DNA of 56,296 nucleotides from CAZWDL01 sp964632995 (lineage in GTDB: Bacteria > Bacteroidota > Bacteroidia > Chitinophagales > Saprospiraceae), in NCBI GenBank assembly GCA_964632995.1, contig CAZWDL010000037.1:1-56296 (forward strand), written 5' to 3'. Of this stretch, positions 45,101-53,046 are shown in pieces. The translations under genes and the position numbers were made by a program. Under the pieces are notes generated by a model. That model was not told the origin of the DNA. It worked only from the letters and a program-made list of their open reading frames with translations, and ran no database searches. Position 1 is the first letter of the stretch. Each line of letters starts with the position of its first letter.

Positions 45101-45312
45101 GACAAACCCATGCGGCTGAGTTGGAGGAACGCAACCTCACCGCCGTTCACATCGATATGCAACAGATGGGGCTGGGCTGTATCAATTCCTGGGGCGCCCT
45201 GCCCCTGGAAAAATACCGCCTTCCCTATCGGGATTACAGCTACTCCTTCCTGATGATGCCGTTTAGCGGCGTGGAGGAAATGGATGGGCTGTTGAAACAG
45301 GAAATGGACTGA
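42115..45312 (+). CDS. Secreted GH2 beta-galactosidase
   Basis: A 1065-residue exported glycoside hydrolase of family 2, LacZ type. A signal peptide covers residues 1-23. Then follow the jelly-roll sugar-binding domain, an Ig-like domain, the TIM barrel and a C-terminal beta-galactosidase small-chain domain. Catalytic residues are the acid/base Glu484 in WSLGNEAGNG and the nucleophile Glu555 in LCEYAHAMGNS; LVKGVNRHEHDP marks the barrel entrance. Unlike E. coli LacZ it is exported, so it probably trims galactosides in the periplasm or on the surface. Start is ATG 42115, since earlier in-frame codons would bury the signal peptide. No SusC/SusD pair remains intact near it. Confidence 0.93.
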   Translation: MKSIYLPLLLTLAFFLSAVSVGSQETPDWENPEVVEINKEPAHAEFFPYESRAKALAMEPSASDYFQSLNGSWKFNWVRSPEERPVDFYREDFNDSGWNDIPVPANWELQGYGIPIYTNIPYEFAPDNPNPPDIPDGYNPVGSYRKTFTLPGSWDGRQVILHFGAVKSAFYLWVNGKKVGYSQGSKLPAEFNVTPFLKAGDNLIAAEVYRWSDGSYLECQDFWRISGIERDVYLYTLPKYHLRDYFVRTDLDEQYRDATVELDLHFRNYANTASGALELDIQLLDDNDRSVLREKLDISSLEYSTKDQSFSESYMVKNPDKWTAETPNLYTLLLELKDEDGNTLEAISQRLGFRAVDIRDGQLTVNGVPILVKGVNRHEHDPSTGHVISEESMIRDIQIMKQNNINAVRSSHYPNHPRWYALCDQYGLYVVDEANIESHGMGYQLDKTLGNDPRWKKAHLIRTQRMVQRDKNYTSIIAWSLGNEAGNGVNFYTTYEWTKEFDHTRPVQYERAGFGWGNNTGIEWNTDIMVPMYPWKEEMTRYLEKYPDRPLILCEYAHAMGNSMGGFKDYWDFFNEHPRAQGGFIWDWVDQALYKENEAGDTIFAYGGDYGPPGTPSDNNFLCNGLVQADRRPNPHLWEVKRVYQFVNIAPVDVPQGVIRVENGYAFKNLDGLYLHWSLIADGKSLQEGDIRELELEPGESQLLTIPFDKALPEGPEYFLNFSFRSKEEAPLIPADFELAWDQLPLAENPQVVALSTTGPDIVSTTGNRDQLSIKGRNFVVEFDKDDWTISAYSYEGKNLILEGPRPSFWRPPNDNDYGAGLQRRLEIWRIAFGQATVAEVDIDDKQKNKVQITVQYDLLEGDARQTVTYTIHGNGAIQIDNKLKAAKGSHPMLFKYGAMLTMPKSYDQISWYGRGPWESYWDRKTAATVGRYSGSVREQFFPYVRPQETGNKSDVRWMAVHDRDGNGLLFAGPQLLNGAALHFLPEDLYPGLQKGQTHAAELEERNLTAVHIDMQQMGLGCINSWGALPLEKYRLPYRDYSYSFLMMPFSGVEEMDGLLKQEMD

Positions 45313-45367
45313 CAAAAAACCGGGACGCCGCCCGTCGGGCGAAAGGCGCCGCGTGTTAAGCATTGCT

Positions 45368-45443
45368 CCAGGTGACATCTTTTTGCCACTACGATGACTT
45401 TCGATTAATTCGTTTGTTCACATGAGCAAAAGATGTCATCTGG
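45368..45443. repeat. Inverted repeat at the edge of the mutase remnant
   Basis: CCAGGTGACATCTTTTTGC (45368-45386) and GCAAAAGATGTCATCTGG (45426-45443) are imperfect inverted arms of 18-19 bases about 39 bases apart. The right arm overlaps the start of the methylmalonyl-CoA mutase remnant. It may be the footprint of an insertion that broke that gene. Confidence 0.45.
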
Positions 45444-45577
45444 ACTGCCTCAAAGCAGTGGCGCTGGAAAACGGGAATATCTTCGAGCAGCTGATGGAAA
45501 CGACCAAATACTGAACGATTGGGCAGATCACGCACGCACGGTATGAAGTCGGCGGGGAGAATTGGATGAATAGGTGA
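45422..45577 (+). pseudogene. C-terminal remnant of methylmalonyl-CoA mutase
   Basis: Read from 45440, the frame gives LDCLKAVALENGNIFEQLME, then TTKY, a TGA stop at 45512-45514, and continues in frame as TIGQITHARYEVGGENWMNR to a second TGA at 45575-45577. This is the familiar C-terminal end of the catalytic domain of methylmalonyl-CoA mutase (in live genes NIFEELMEATKYCSLGQI and ALYEVGGQYRR). The stop replaces the cysteine codon of KYCS by one base. No other part of the mutase is present. It is therefore a short, dead fragment left by deletion. Confidence 0.78.
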
Positions 45578-45592
45578 AGTATACTGACCCAA

Positions 45593-46048
45593 CTATTCCG
45601 GCAGGCTTTTCAACCATCCCATACACCTGTGGAAAATATCAGGCTTGACATACATCATAGGGCAGCCGCCGGGAATGACTTCCATGCCTGACTTCTTTGC
45701 CGTTTCGAATGCTTCGGGATCGTAACTACCCGGCCCCATACCTGTGTGCATCCATACCTGGGTGATACCGCGTTCGGCGCAATCTTTTACGGCCTGCTCG
45801 GTAGCACCCGCCGGGGTACAAAGTACAGCGCCCTGGACAGGTTCGGGGATAGACTGTACATCCGGGTAACAGGCAACGTCTGTGACCTGATCGGCCTTCG
45901 GATTGACGGCAAAAACCTGATACCCGTTATCTTTTAGTTTCTTGTAGATGGCATTGGCGGGCTGGTTGCCCTGACTTGAATATCCCAGTACCGCAATACT
46001 TTTTAATTGAAGAAAGGCTTCAATTCTCGGTTTATATGCCGCATTCAT
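45593..46048 (-). CDS. CoA-binding domain protein
   Basis: A 151-residue cytoplasmic protein made of a single Rossmann-type CoA-binding domain (YccU-like). The dinucleotide-type start LKSIAVLGYSSQGNQPANAIYKKL, then GYQVFAVNPKADQV, GAVLCTPAGATEQAVKDCAERGI and QVWMHTGMGPGSYDPEA follow the family. Function is unknown; binding of CoA or a related nucleotide is likely. It is convergent with the broken methylmalonyl-CoA mutase fragment. Confidence 0.85.
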   Translation of the reverse strand: MNAAYKPRIEAFLQLKSIAVLGYSSQGNQPANAIYKKLKDNGYQVFAVNPKADQVTDVACYPDVQSIPEPVQGAVLCTPAGATEQAVKDCAERGITQVWMHTGMGPGSYDPEAFETAKKSGMEVIPGGCPMMYVKPDIFHRCMGWLKSLPE

Positions 46049-46160
46049 GACGGATTGGTTTGATTCGGTGTTAATTTAAATATTCCAGGGTTATATGAAG
46101 ATGACAGCGGTCATTACAGGAAAGAAATTTTTGGTATTTAAATGGCGGTTCCTTTAGCCC

Positions 46161-46224
46161 GGAAAATTCACAAAGAATTTTCCGCCCGGAGGGCTGACGA
46201 ATTGCAAAATTTTGCAATTGTCAG
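46161..46224. repeat. Pair of nested extragenic palindromes
   Basis: GGAAAATTC-ACAAA-GAATTTTCC (46161-46183) is a perfect hairpin enclosed by AGCCC and GGGCT. It is followed by a second palindrome spanning 46194-46224, with CTGAC and AATTGCAAAA paired to TTTTGCAATT and GTCAG and a single unpaired G. No T-run follows either, so they look like repeats rather than terminators. Confidence 0.5.
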
Positions 46225-46278
46225 AGTTAACCCTGACACAAATTTTTAAAAATCAATGGTTTTAGATCATTTGTCGTC

Positions 46279-46309
46279 ATTATTCATGGACTTACCATGA
46301 ATAATCCGG
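46279..46309. repeat. Repeat family CATGAATAATCCGGG, copy 2 with adjoining inverse end
   Basis: ATTATTCATGG (46280-46290) and CCATGAATAAT (46296-46306, continuing CCGGGTT) form an inverted repeat separated by ACTTA. The right half is the same sequence as at 22061-22076 and the complement of 56086-56102. It looks like the two ends of a terminal-inverted-repeat element with its middle deleted. Confidence 0.5.
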
Positions 46310-46360
46310 GTTAGCTTCCCTAAAATGAAGCAGTATTTGATGTTCGATGCCAGCTACAGG

Positions 46361-46693
46361 TTATTTATCCAGATCGAAATACAAGTCCCGGTGAAGCTGA
46401 CACCGTGGATTAAATGGGGAGCTGCAATGTGGGCAGGCGCTATCACCATTCATATACTCAGATATAGTCAGTGTCGCCCGGCAGGAGCCGCACAAAATCG
46501 CAGCTTCCGTATCGAACAACCTTTTCGGCCACCGCTCCGCCTCGTGTCCCGCCACGTCCCGGTGGCATTCGTAGCACGCATAAAATTCATTACAACAGGC
46601 AAATTTGATGGAGACGATATCAAGCGGCGAATGCCAGTGAGTACAGCGGCCTTTTTGGTCGATTACCTTACCTTTTATGATTGGATTATTCAA
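46361..46693 (-). CDS. CHY zinc-finger protein
   Basis: A 110-residue zinc protein. It contains the CHY-finger pattern: DQKGRCTHWHSPLDIVSIKFACCNEFYACYECHRDVAGHEAERWPK, followed by CGSCRATLTISEYM and CPHCSSPFNPRCQLHRDLYF, giving about ten Cys/His ligands for three zinc ions. Bacterial single-domain members are uncharacterised; eukaryotic relatives include Pirh2 and the mitochondrial Hot13, so a metal-handling or redox role is only inferred. Confidence 0.85.
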   Translation of the reverse strand: MNNPIIKGKVIDQKGRCTHWHSPLDIVSIKFACCNEFYACYECHRDVAGHEAERWPKRLFDTEAAILCGSCRATLTISEYMNGDSACPHCSSPFNPRCQLHRDLYFDLDK

Positions 46694-46968
46694 AGCTTTA
46701 TTTTTCTGAAAATCTTTCCTATCGAAAATAAAGCAATATCCCGCTACATTTACGAAACTCCAAAAATGATTTGCAAACGCACTTGTCCATCCTGGTATTC
46801 CGCCGGCGTCCGGCCCGTCTCCTTGCTTAAAGATCCAGGAAAAGAAGGAACTGGAACGGGAGATAATACTTTCGCTAAAAAGACAATAAAAGAAGCAGAG
46901 CGCCGGTTATAATATTTGACCGGCATAACATTTCCCTGCCTTTTAGGTAAATAAATAACCGAATCATC

Positions 46969-47577
46969 GTGTATTTAGAAAAATTAGCCCTATACGCTTA
47001 TAACCGGCTCGGCAGGCCCCGGGCTATCTCCGGTTTTATATCCAGCTACGGACTGGATAATCGCAGATGGCTGCTCACCTTACTGCCGCGCCATTCCGTC
47101 GGAGCTGAAATTGGAGTATTCAAAGGCGACTTTTCGGAAAGACTTTTTCACGCTACAGAGCCCGCCGAGTTCCATCTGATCGATGTCTGGCAAGAACGCG
47201 AGGAGTACGAAGCGGCGGATCATTACTACGAGAAAAGCATGGATTACTACTACCGAAAAGTGAAAGCCAGGTTTTCTCAACACCAAAATGTACAGATTCA
47301 CCGAAAAGAATCACAACAGGCGCTGAAGACCTTTCAAGACAATTATTTCGACTGGGTATACGTGGATGGCGATCATGCCTACCAGGGCGTGAAGGGGGAC
47401 CTGGAACTGTGTTTGAAGAAGGTAAAACCCGGCGGACTGATCTGCGGCGATGATTACGTGCTCGGCCGCTGGTGGGGCGATGGCGTCGTCAGGGCCGTCA
47501 ATGAGCTGATACAGAACGTTAAGGTTGAAGTAATAAGGATAGAGAACAGACAATTCGTTTTGAAAAACCTTCGGTAA
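46969..47577 (+). CDS. Class I SAM-dependent methyltransferase
   Basis: A 202-residue cytoplasmic protein of the Methyltransf_24 type. VGAEIGVFKGDFSERLF is the SAM-binding motif I, EFHLIDVWQ the motif with the ribose-binding acidic residue, and WVYVDGDHAYQGVKGDLEL the catalytic and metal-binding part, with GGLICGDDYV following. Relatives modify sugars or small molecules; the substrate is unknown. The start is GTG 46969, the only start near the conserved region. It stands alone beside pseudogene debris. Confidence 0.8.
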   Translation: MYLEKLALYAYNRLGRPRAISGFISSYGLDNRRWLLTLLPRHSVGAEIGVFKGDFSERLFHATEPAEFHLIDVWQEREEYEAADHYYEKSMDYYYRKVKARFSQHQNVQIHRKESQQALKTFQDNYFDWVYVDGDHAYQGVKGDLELCLKKVKPGGLICGDDYVLGRWWGDGVVRAVNELIQNVKVEVIRIENRQFVLKNLR

Positions 47578-47868
47578 TAGTACCCGCCATTTCCGCTTTC
47601 CTTCCGCCCTTTCCCGCTTGATCAAGCAAAGCCGGTCAGGTAACCTTTCCTATTTATGATTCCTACCCACTCGTGTAGTTTCCCCTCATCCTGATTCGTG
47701 CTACATTCCCTTTGTTAAAAATAAAAGGTTCTCCTATGGGATAATTGACGCCTTTCCCAACAGACTCATCAAACGATTCAGATTGCCGGACCGCTTAGCT
47801 ATTCATTTCAGGAGCATTGCTCTCTGGAAAGGCAATCATCCTGTTTCCATTCTTCAAAAAAACCAGGC

Positions 47869-49233
47869 ATGAAAAAATTACTACTATTTTTAACGTTGCT
47901 GCTCTCTACCGCTGCTCGCAATCTTCGAATCCGCTGATCGTAGTGCACGGCGTGCCGCTGAGCAATGCCTTCGACGGCGCGCCGGTCGACGGCCCTCGCT
48001 CCAATGAGTCACTCAACCGGGGATACGACTTCGGTAACCAGCTCAATAATATCAACCCGCAGGACATTGCCAAGGTCACCGTTCTGAAAGGCGCCTCCGC
48101 TACAGCCATGTACGGCAACCGGGCAGCCAACGGCGTCATCCTGGTAACGACCAAGAAGAGCGCGGACACCCAGAACCAAATCGGCCTCCGCTACTCCGGT
48201 AATGTCGTCTTCTCCCGCCCCCTCCGCCTGCCCACCTATCAAACCACCTTCGGCCAGGGCTGGGACGGCAGGCACCTGCTAGAGGAAAACGGATCCTGGG
48301 GCCCAGGTGTATACCCAAAGTCCGGAAGCGAGCCAGTATTAGAACATCGACAGCTACAACGTCACCACCGACCTTTTTAACCGCTGCTGGGCAGAACTGT
48401 ACGCCGGAGCGCTGAATGACTACAAGTTCATCATCGAGCAATCGCTGGAGGAAGAAGAATACCATTTTTATCTGATCGCCAATCTGCTTCAGGTCTACAC
48501 CTTCCAGGTGCTGGCCGATCTGCACAACCAGATTCCCTTGGCTCAATCCCTCGACCCCACTAATATACAGCCCGGATACGACGACGGCCCGGAGGTCTAC
48601 AGCGCGCTGCTGCAGCAGGTCGGCGACGCCCTGAATATCTACGAGTCTCATGTCAGTGGATCCGATGCCAATCCCGGTACGGCTGATCTGTTCTTCGGGG
48701 GCGACATGGATCAGTGGCTGCGCTTCGCCCATTCGCTGAAGCTGAAATTACTCATGCGCATTTCCTTTACGGAAATGGCCGACACCGATCTCACCCTCGA
48801 ACTGATCGACCAGGGGCAATTCATCACACAGGACGTGGCGATGACTCAGTTTTCCGATGTTCAGGGCAACCGCAATTTCTTCTACGAGATCGAGAAACAA
48901 CGACTCGGCGGCGTATACGAATATCCCACGAGCGGAGAACTGGAAACCGACCTCAAACAAATTATGCTGCAAAAGTGGGTTGCTATGGCCAATGTGCACA
49001 ATATCGAAGCTTTCTTCGAGCTCAACCGGACCGGGTATCCGGAGTATACGATGCTGGAGCCCACCGATCCGAAGTTTGAACCGGGTACGCTTCGTTATTC
49101 GATCAGCTCGGTATTGCCCGACGGTCAGGCGCCCCGCCGATTGTTTTTTCCGGACATTTCCGTTTCCGTCAATCAAAATGTGCCGCCACAGCCCAACAGC
49201 ATCGCCGAGGCGGTGTGGTGGGATCAGCGTTGA
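47869..49233 (+). pseudogene. Fused remnants of a SusC/SusD pair
   Basis: From 47869 a signal peptide (MKKLLLFLTLLLSTAA) runs out of frame at a TGA near 47935. In the next frame (about 47919-48290) lies the plug domain of a SusC-type TonB-dependent receptor: NPLIVVHGVPLSNAF, NNINPQDIAKVTVLKGAS, TAMYGNRAANGVILVTTKK. This ends near 48300, and from 48343, after a TAG, a headless SusD follows (NIDSYNVTTDLFNRCWAELY to WWDQR at 49230). The receptor barrel of some 800 residues and the SusD N-terminus are missing. Two deletions and a frameshift have killed the pair, which once imported a glycan or other polymer. Confidence 0.85.
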
Positions 49234-49459
49234 AAGCCGGCCGGATTCCTTAAACCTTGAACATTTCTACCACCAAATCCTCCCACTTTTCTTTCCCATC
49301 ACTTTGCTACTATTTAACATTATTCTAAATAATAGGCGTAAATCCAATTATTATTCGTAGAGCTCGTTTTTTATCCGTAAAATAGTTAGTAGATTTAAAG
49401 CTCTCTTTGGAACCGGATATTTTTCTGATAAACAATTAGCCTGTTAACACCAAACTCAC

Positions 49460-49918
49460 ATGCACCTCACCGGAAAGCATACTTTCAATGCATCAAATGA
49501 AACAGTATGGAATCTCCTTATGGATACGGACGTACTTACCCGCATCACGCCTGGGATCACACGCCTGGAAGAAATAGAAAAAGACAAGTACACCGCCATC
49601 GCCGATGTGAAAATGGGACCGGTCAGCGGCTCCTTTAAGGGCGACATGGAAGTAGCGGATAAGACGGAGCCGGAGTACTTCATGCTCAAAGTCAAACAGA
49701 ATAGCCGTATCGGGAATGTTTCCGCCGACGTGGCCATTCACCTAAAAAATGTCAGTGAAGAAAAGACGGAGCTTACTTTTGAAGGGGACGCCAGGCTCTC
49801 CGGCTTGCTTGCCCGCACCGGGCAACGCGTGTTGAGCGGCGTGGCCAATACGCTGACCAAGCAGTTTTTCAGCGCACTGGAGGAGGAGGTTGAAAAATCG
49901 AAAGCTGCCAATACCTAA
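49460..49918 (+). CDS. coxG: CoxG, carbon monoxide dehydrogenase subunit G family
   Basis: A 152-residue SRPBCC-fold protein of the CoxG family. MHLTGKHTFNASNETVWNLLMDTDVLTRITPG at the start, MGPVSGSFKGDMEV and the C-terminal GQRVLSGVANTLTKQFFSALEEE fit the family. In better-known cox operons CoxG aids membrane attachment and electron hand-off to quinone through a hydrophobic pocket; this copy lacks the extended C-terminal membrane anchor seen in Oligotropha. It heads the molybdenum hydroxylase operon, with a palindromic repeat between it and coxS. Confidence 0.87.
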   Translation: MHLTGKHTFNASNETVWNLLMDTDVLTRITPGITRLEEIEKDKYTAIADVKMGPVSGSFKGDMEVADKTEPEYFMLKVKQNSRIGNVSADVAIHLKNVSEEKTELTFEGDARLSGLLARTGQRVLSGVANTLTKQFFSALEEEVEKSKAANT

Positions 49919-49933
49919 ACTGACTTGATTCAA

Positions 49934-49960
49934 GGGATGACTTGCAAGTCACCCCGTCAG
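49934..49960. repeat. Palindromic repeat with GTCACCCCGTCA motif, copy 2
   Basis: GGGATGACTTG runs directly into CAAGTCACCCC, an imperfect palindrome with one mismatch. It contains the 13-mer AGTCACCCCGTCA also found at 41955-41967. It sits in the 88-base coxG-coxS spacer. Confidence 0.5.
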
Positions 49961-50006
49961 TTGACTAACATTGTTTTCTCCAATTATCAAAAAGTAAAAA
50001 TGACTT

Positions 50007-50501
50007 ATGGCAACCAACATCCAAGTGACTATTAATGGAAAATCGTACAGCCACGAAGTAGACGGGCGGTTGCTGCTCGTCCAGTACCTGCGCGAGGTGC
50101 TGCGCCTCACCGGTACGCACGTTGGCTGTGACACCAGCAACTGCGGTGCCTGTACGGTACTGGTCGACGGGCAGGCGGTCAAAGCCTGTACCATGCTGGC
50201 CGCCCAGGCCGACGGCCGGGAAATCATCACCATCGAAGGGTTGGCGGAAAACGGACAGCTGCACCCCCTACAGGAAGGCTTCCACGAAGAACACGGCCTG
50301 CAGTGCGGTTTCTGCACCCCCGGCATGATCCTGACCGCCGCCGACCTGCTGAACCGCAACCCGGATCCTTCCGAAACGGATATCCGCGAAGCCCTGGAAG
50401 GCAACTTCTGCCGCTGCACGGGCTACCACAACATCGTCAAATCGGTGCAATACGCGGCTGAAAAGATGAAGAAGGGAGAAAAAGCCGCTGCCACCGCATA
50501 A
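50007..50501 (+). CDS. coxS: [2Fe-2S] small subunit of a molybdenum hydroxylase (CoxS)
   Basis: A 164-residue iron-sulfur subunit. The plant-ferredoxin-like cluster is ligated by Cys41, Cys46, Cys49 and Cys61 in VGCDTSNCGACTVL...KAC; the second, helical cluster by Cys100, Cys103, Cys135 and Cys137 in QCGFCTPGM and FCRCTGYHNI. It passes electrons from the molybdenum site of CoxL to FAD in CoxM. It is 51 bases from coxL and part of the same operon. Confidence 0.95.
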   Translation: MATNIQVTINGKSYSHEVDGRLLLVQYLREVLRLTGTHVGCDTSNCGACTVLVDGQAVKACTMLAAQADGREIITIEGLAENGQLHPLQEGFHEEHGLQCGFCTPGMILTAADLLNRNPDPSETDIREALEGNFCRCTGYHNIVKSVQYAAEKMKKGEKAAATA

Positions 50502-50552
50502 GTCACCCGGTTTCCCTTAATTTTTTGATCGTTCCATTAAAAGAAAAACACC

Positions 50553-52922
50553 ATGACCTATATCGGTAAATCCGTTAAGCGCGTAGAAGACAAGCGCTTT
50601 ATCACCGGCAAAGGCCAGTATACCGACGACATCGTCCTGCCCGGTATGTGCCACGCCGTTATTATCCGCAGCGATTACGCCCACGCCAAAATCAACAGCA
50701 TCGATACTTCTGCCGCCGAAGAAATGGACGGCGTCGTAGCCGTCTTTACCGGCAAAGATATTGAGAAGGCCGGTATTAACGGCGTTCCCTGCGGCTGGCA
50801 AGTCAACTTCAAAAACGGCGACACCATGAAGGAGCCCCCGCACCACCTGCTGGCTATCGACAAGGTGCGCCATATGGGAGACGGCGTAGCCGTTATCATC
50901 GCCGAAGACCTCGCCACTGCCCGCGACGCGGCCGACCAGGTGATGGTCGACTATGAAGAGCTGGATGCCGTGGTTAATCCCGCTGAGGCTGTTAAAGACG
51001 ACGCCCCCCTCGTCCACGAAGATGTGCCCCATAATATTTGCTTCGACTGGGAGCTCGGCAACCCCAAGGAAGAAGTGGATGCCGCATTGGACAGCGCACA
51101 CCATATCACCAAACTGGAATTTGTCAATCAGCGGGTGATCCCCAACGCCGTAGAACCGCGCTCGGCTATCGGCCACTACCAGGAGTCTAAAGACCACTAT
51201 ACTTTATATACGACCTCTCAGAACCCACACCTCACGCGTCTGTTGCTCAGCGCCTTCGTGCTGGGCATTCCCGAACACCGGGTGCGGGTAGTGGCGCCCG
51301 ATGTTGGCGGCGGCTTCGGCAGTAAAATCTTTCACTATATCGAAGAGGCCCTCATGGTCTGGTGTTCCAAACAGCTCAATCGCCCGGTCAAATGGACCGC
51401 TACCCGCAGCGAAAGCTTTATGACCGACGCCCACGGCCGCGATCACGTCACCACGGCCGAAATGGGCTTCGACAAGGAAGGCAAGACCGTCGGCCTGCGC
51501 GTCAAAACCTATGCCAATCTCGGCGCCTTCCTTTCCACCTTCGGCCCTTGTGTCCCTACCTGGCTGCATGGCACACTCCTGCAGGGCCTTTACACTACGC
51601 CAAAAATCAACGTGGACGTCACCGGTGTCTTTACCCATACCGTCGCTGTAGACGCCTACCGCGGCGCCGGACGCCCGGAAGCTACTTACCTGCTCGAGCG
51701 CCTGATGGATACCGCGGCCCTCGAAATGGACATGGATCCCGCCGAACTGCGTTTTAAAAATTTTATCCCGCCATTCGACGGCGTCAACGAGCCGGGCTAC
51801 GAAACACAGGTTGCCCTGACCTATGACAGTGGTAACTACCACGGCGTGCTCGAACGCGCCCTGGAAATGGTTGGCTACGAAGACTTTCGCAAGGAGCAGG
51901 AAGAAGCCCGGAAAAACGGCAAGTACCTGGGCATCGGCTTCTCTACCTACATCGAGGCCTGCGGCATCGCGCCCTCCGCGGTAGTCGGCGCCCTCGGCGC
52001 CCGCGCCGGCCTCTACGAAGTCGGACAGGTACGCGTGCAACCCACCGGAACGGTGAGCGTTTATACCGGCTCGCACTCGCACGGGCAGGGCCACGAAACG
52101 ACCTTCGCCCAGGTCGTCGCCGATCGCCTGGGCATCGACCTCGATGACGTCGAGATCGTGCACGGCGACTCTGAAGCCGTCGCTTTCGGCATGGGCACCT
52201 ACGGCTCCCGCTCACTGGCCGTGGGTGGCAGTGCCATCATGAAGAGCCTGGATAAGGTAATTGAAAAAGGCGCCAAGATAGCAGCCCATAAACTGGAGGC
52301 CTCGGAAGATGACCTTGAATTCAAAGAAGGGAAATACACCGTGAAGGGCACCGACAAGAGCGTCGCCTTCGGCGATATTGCCCTGACGGCTTATGTGCCG
52401 CATGATTATCCGGAAGGGCTGGAGCCGGGCATGGACTTCTCCAGCTTCTACGATCCGGCCAACTTCACCTATCCCTTCGGCGCCCACATCGCGATCGTTG
52501 AGATAGAAAAGGAAACCGGACAGGTGAAACTCAAGCGCTTCATCGCCGTCGATGATGTCGGCAACGTCGTCAACCCCATGATCGTCGATGGGCAAATCCA
52601 CGGCGGGCTCGCCCAGGGCATCGGACAGGCATTGCTCGAAGGCGCCGTCTACGACGAGAACGGACAGCTGATCAACGGCTCCTACATGGATTACACCATG
52701 CCACGCGCCGACGACTTCCCCAGCTTCGAGGTCGACCGGCAGGTGACGCCCTGCCCGCACAATCCGCTGGGCGTTAAAGGCGCGGGAGAAGCCGGCACCA
52801 TCGGCTCCACCCCAGCCGTCGTTAACGCCGTCATGGACGCCCTGTCGCCCTTCGGTATAAACGATGTGCCCATGCCGGTTACCTCGGAACGCGTCTGGAA
52901 AATCATGAATAACCATCACTAA
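50553..52922 (+). CDS. coxL: Molybdopterin large subunit, form II CO-dehydrogenase-like (CoxL)
   Basis: A 789-residue xanthine-oxidase-family catalytic subunit that binds the molybdenum cytosine dinucleotide cofactor. GGGFGSK at residues 252-258 and the active-site glutamate Glu746 in GAGEAGTIG are intact. The active-site loop is AYRGAGR (residues 368-374), the form II signature, and not AYXCSFR with the copper-binding cysteine of bona fide CO dehydrogenase (form I). It therefore probably oxidises another small molecule or aldehyde, and CO oxidation should not be assumed. Its length and cofactor motifs show it is functional. Confidence 0.93.
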   Translation: MTYIGKSVKRVEDKRFITGKGQYTDDIVLPGMCHAVIIRSDYAHAKINSIDTSAAEEMDGVVAVFTGKDIEKAGINGVPCGWQVNFKNGDTMKEPPHHLLAIDKVRHMGDGVAVIIAEDLATARDAADQVMVDYEELDAVVNPAEAVKDDAPLVHEDVPHNICFDWELGNPKEEVDAALDSAHHITKLEFVNQRVIPNAVEPRSAIGHYQESKDHYTLYTTSQNPHLTRLLLSAFVLGIPEHRVRVVAPDVGGGFGSKIFHYIEEALMVWCSKQLNRPVKWTATRSESFMTDAHGRDHVTTAEMGFDKEGKTVGLRVKTYANLGAFLSTFGPCVPTWLHGTLLQGLYTTPKINVDVTGVFTHTVAVDAYRGAGRPEATYLLERLMDTAALEMDMDPAELRFKNFIPPFDGVNEPGYETQVALTYDSGNYHGVLERALEMVGYEDFRKEQEEARKNGKYLGIGFSTYIEACGIAPSAVVGALGARAGLYEVGQVRVQPTGTVSVYTGSHSHGQGHETTFAQVVADRLGIDLDDVEIVHGDSEAVAFGMGTYGSRSLAVGGSAIMKSLDKVIEKGAKIAAHKLEASEDDLEFKEGKYTVKGTDKSVAFGDIALTAYVPHDYPEGLEPGMDFSSFYDPANFTYPFGAHIAIVEIEKETGQVKLKRFIAVDDVGNVVNPMIVDGQIHGGLAQGIGQALLEGAVYDENGQLINGSYMDYTMPRADDFPSFEVDRQVTPCPHNPLGVKGAGEAGTIGSTPAVVNAVMDALSPFGINDVPMPVTSERVWKIMNNHH

Positions 52923-53046
52923 TATCACCAAGAGTGAGTGCGAAACGTTCTTTTAAATGATGGACCGGAGGCACTAGCATCAACCCAGCAGATTTCCGGT
53001 TCAACCAGAAGAACAAAACCGACTCACTATTCCAAAATATCAACCA

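Noticed and set aside
45389..45592. 67-codon minus-strand frame beside the CoA-binding gene
   Set aside because: It is the opposite strand of the methylmalonyl-CoA mutase remnant, which explains its sequence better.
46325..46912. 195-codon plus-strand frame across the zinc-finger gene
   Set aside because: It is antisense to the CHY zinc-finger gene, whose Cys/His pattern is unmistakable, and has no family features.
50553..52922. True aerobic CO dehydrogenase
   Set aside because: The active-site loop is AYRGAGR (form II), lacking the cysteine that holds copper in the CO-oxidising enzyme.
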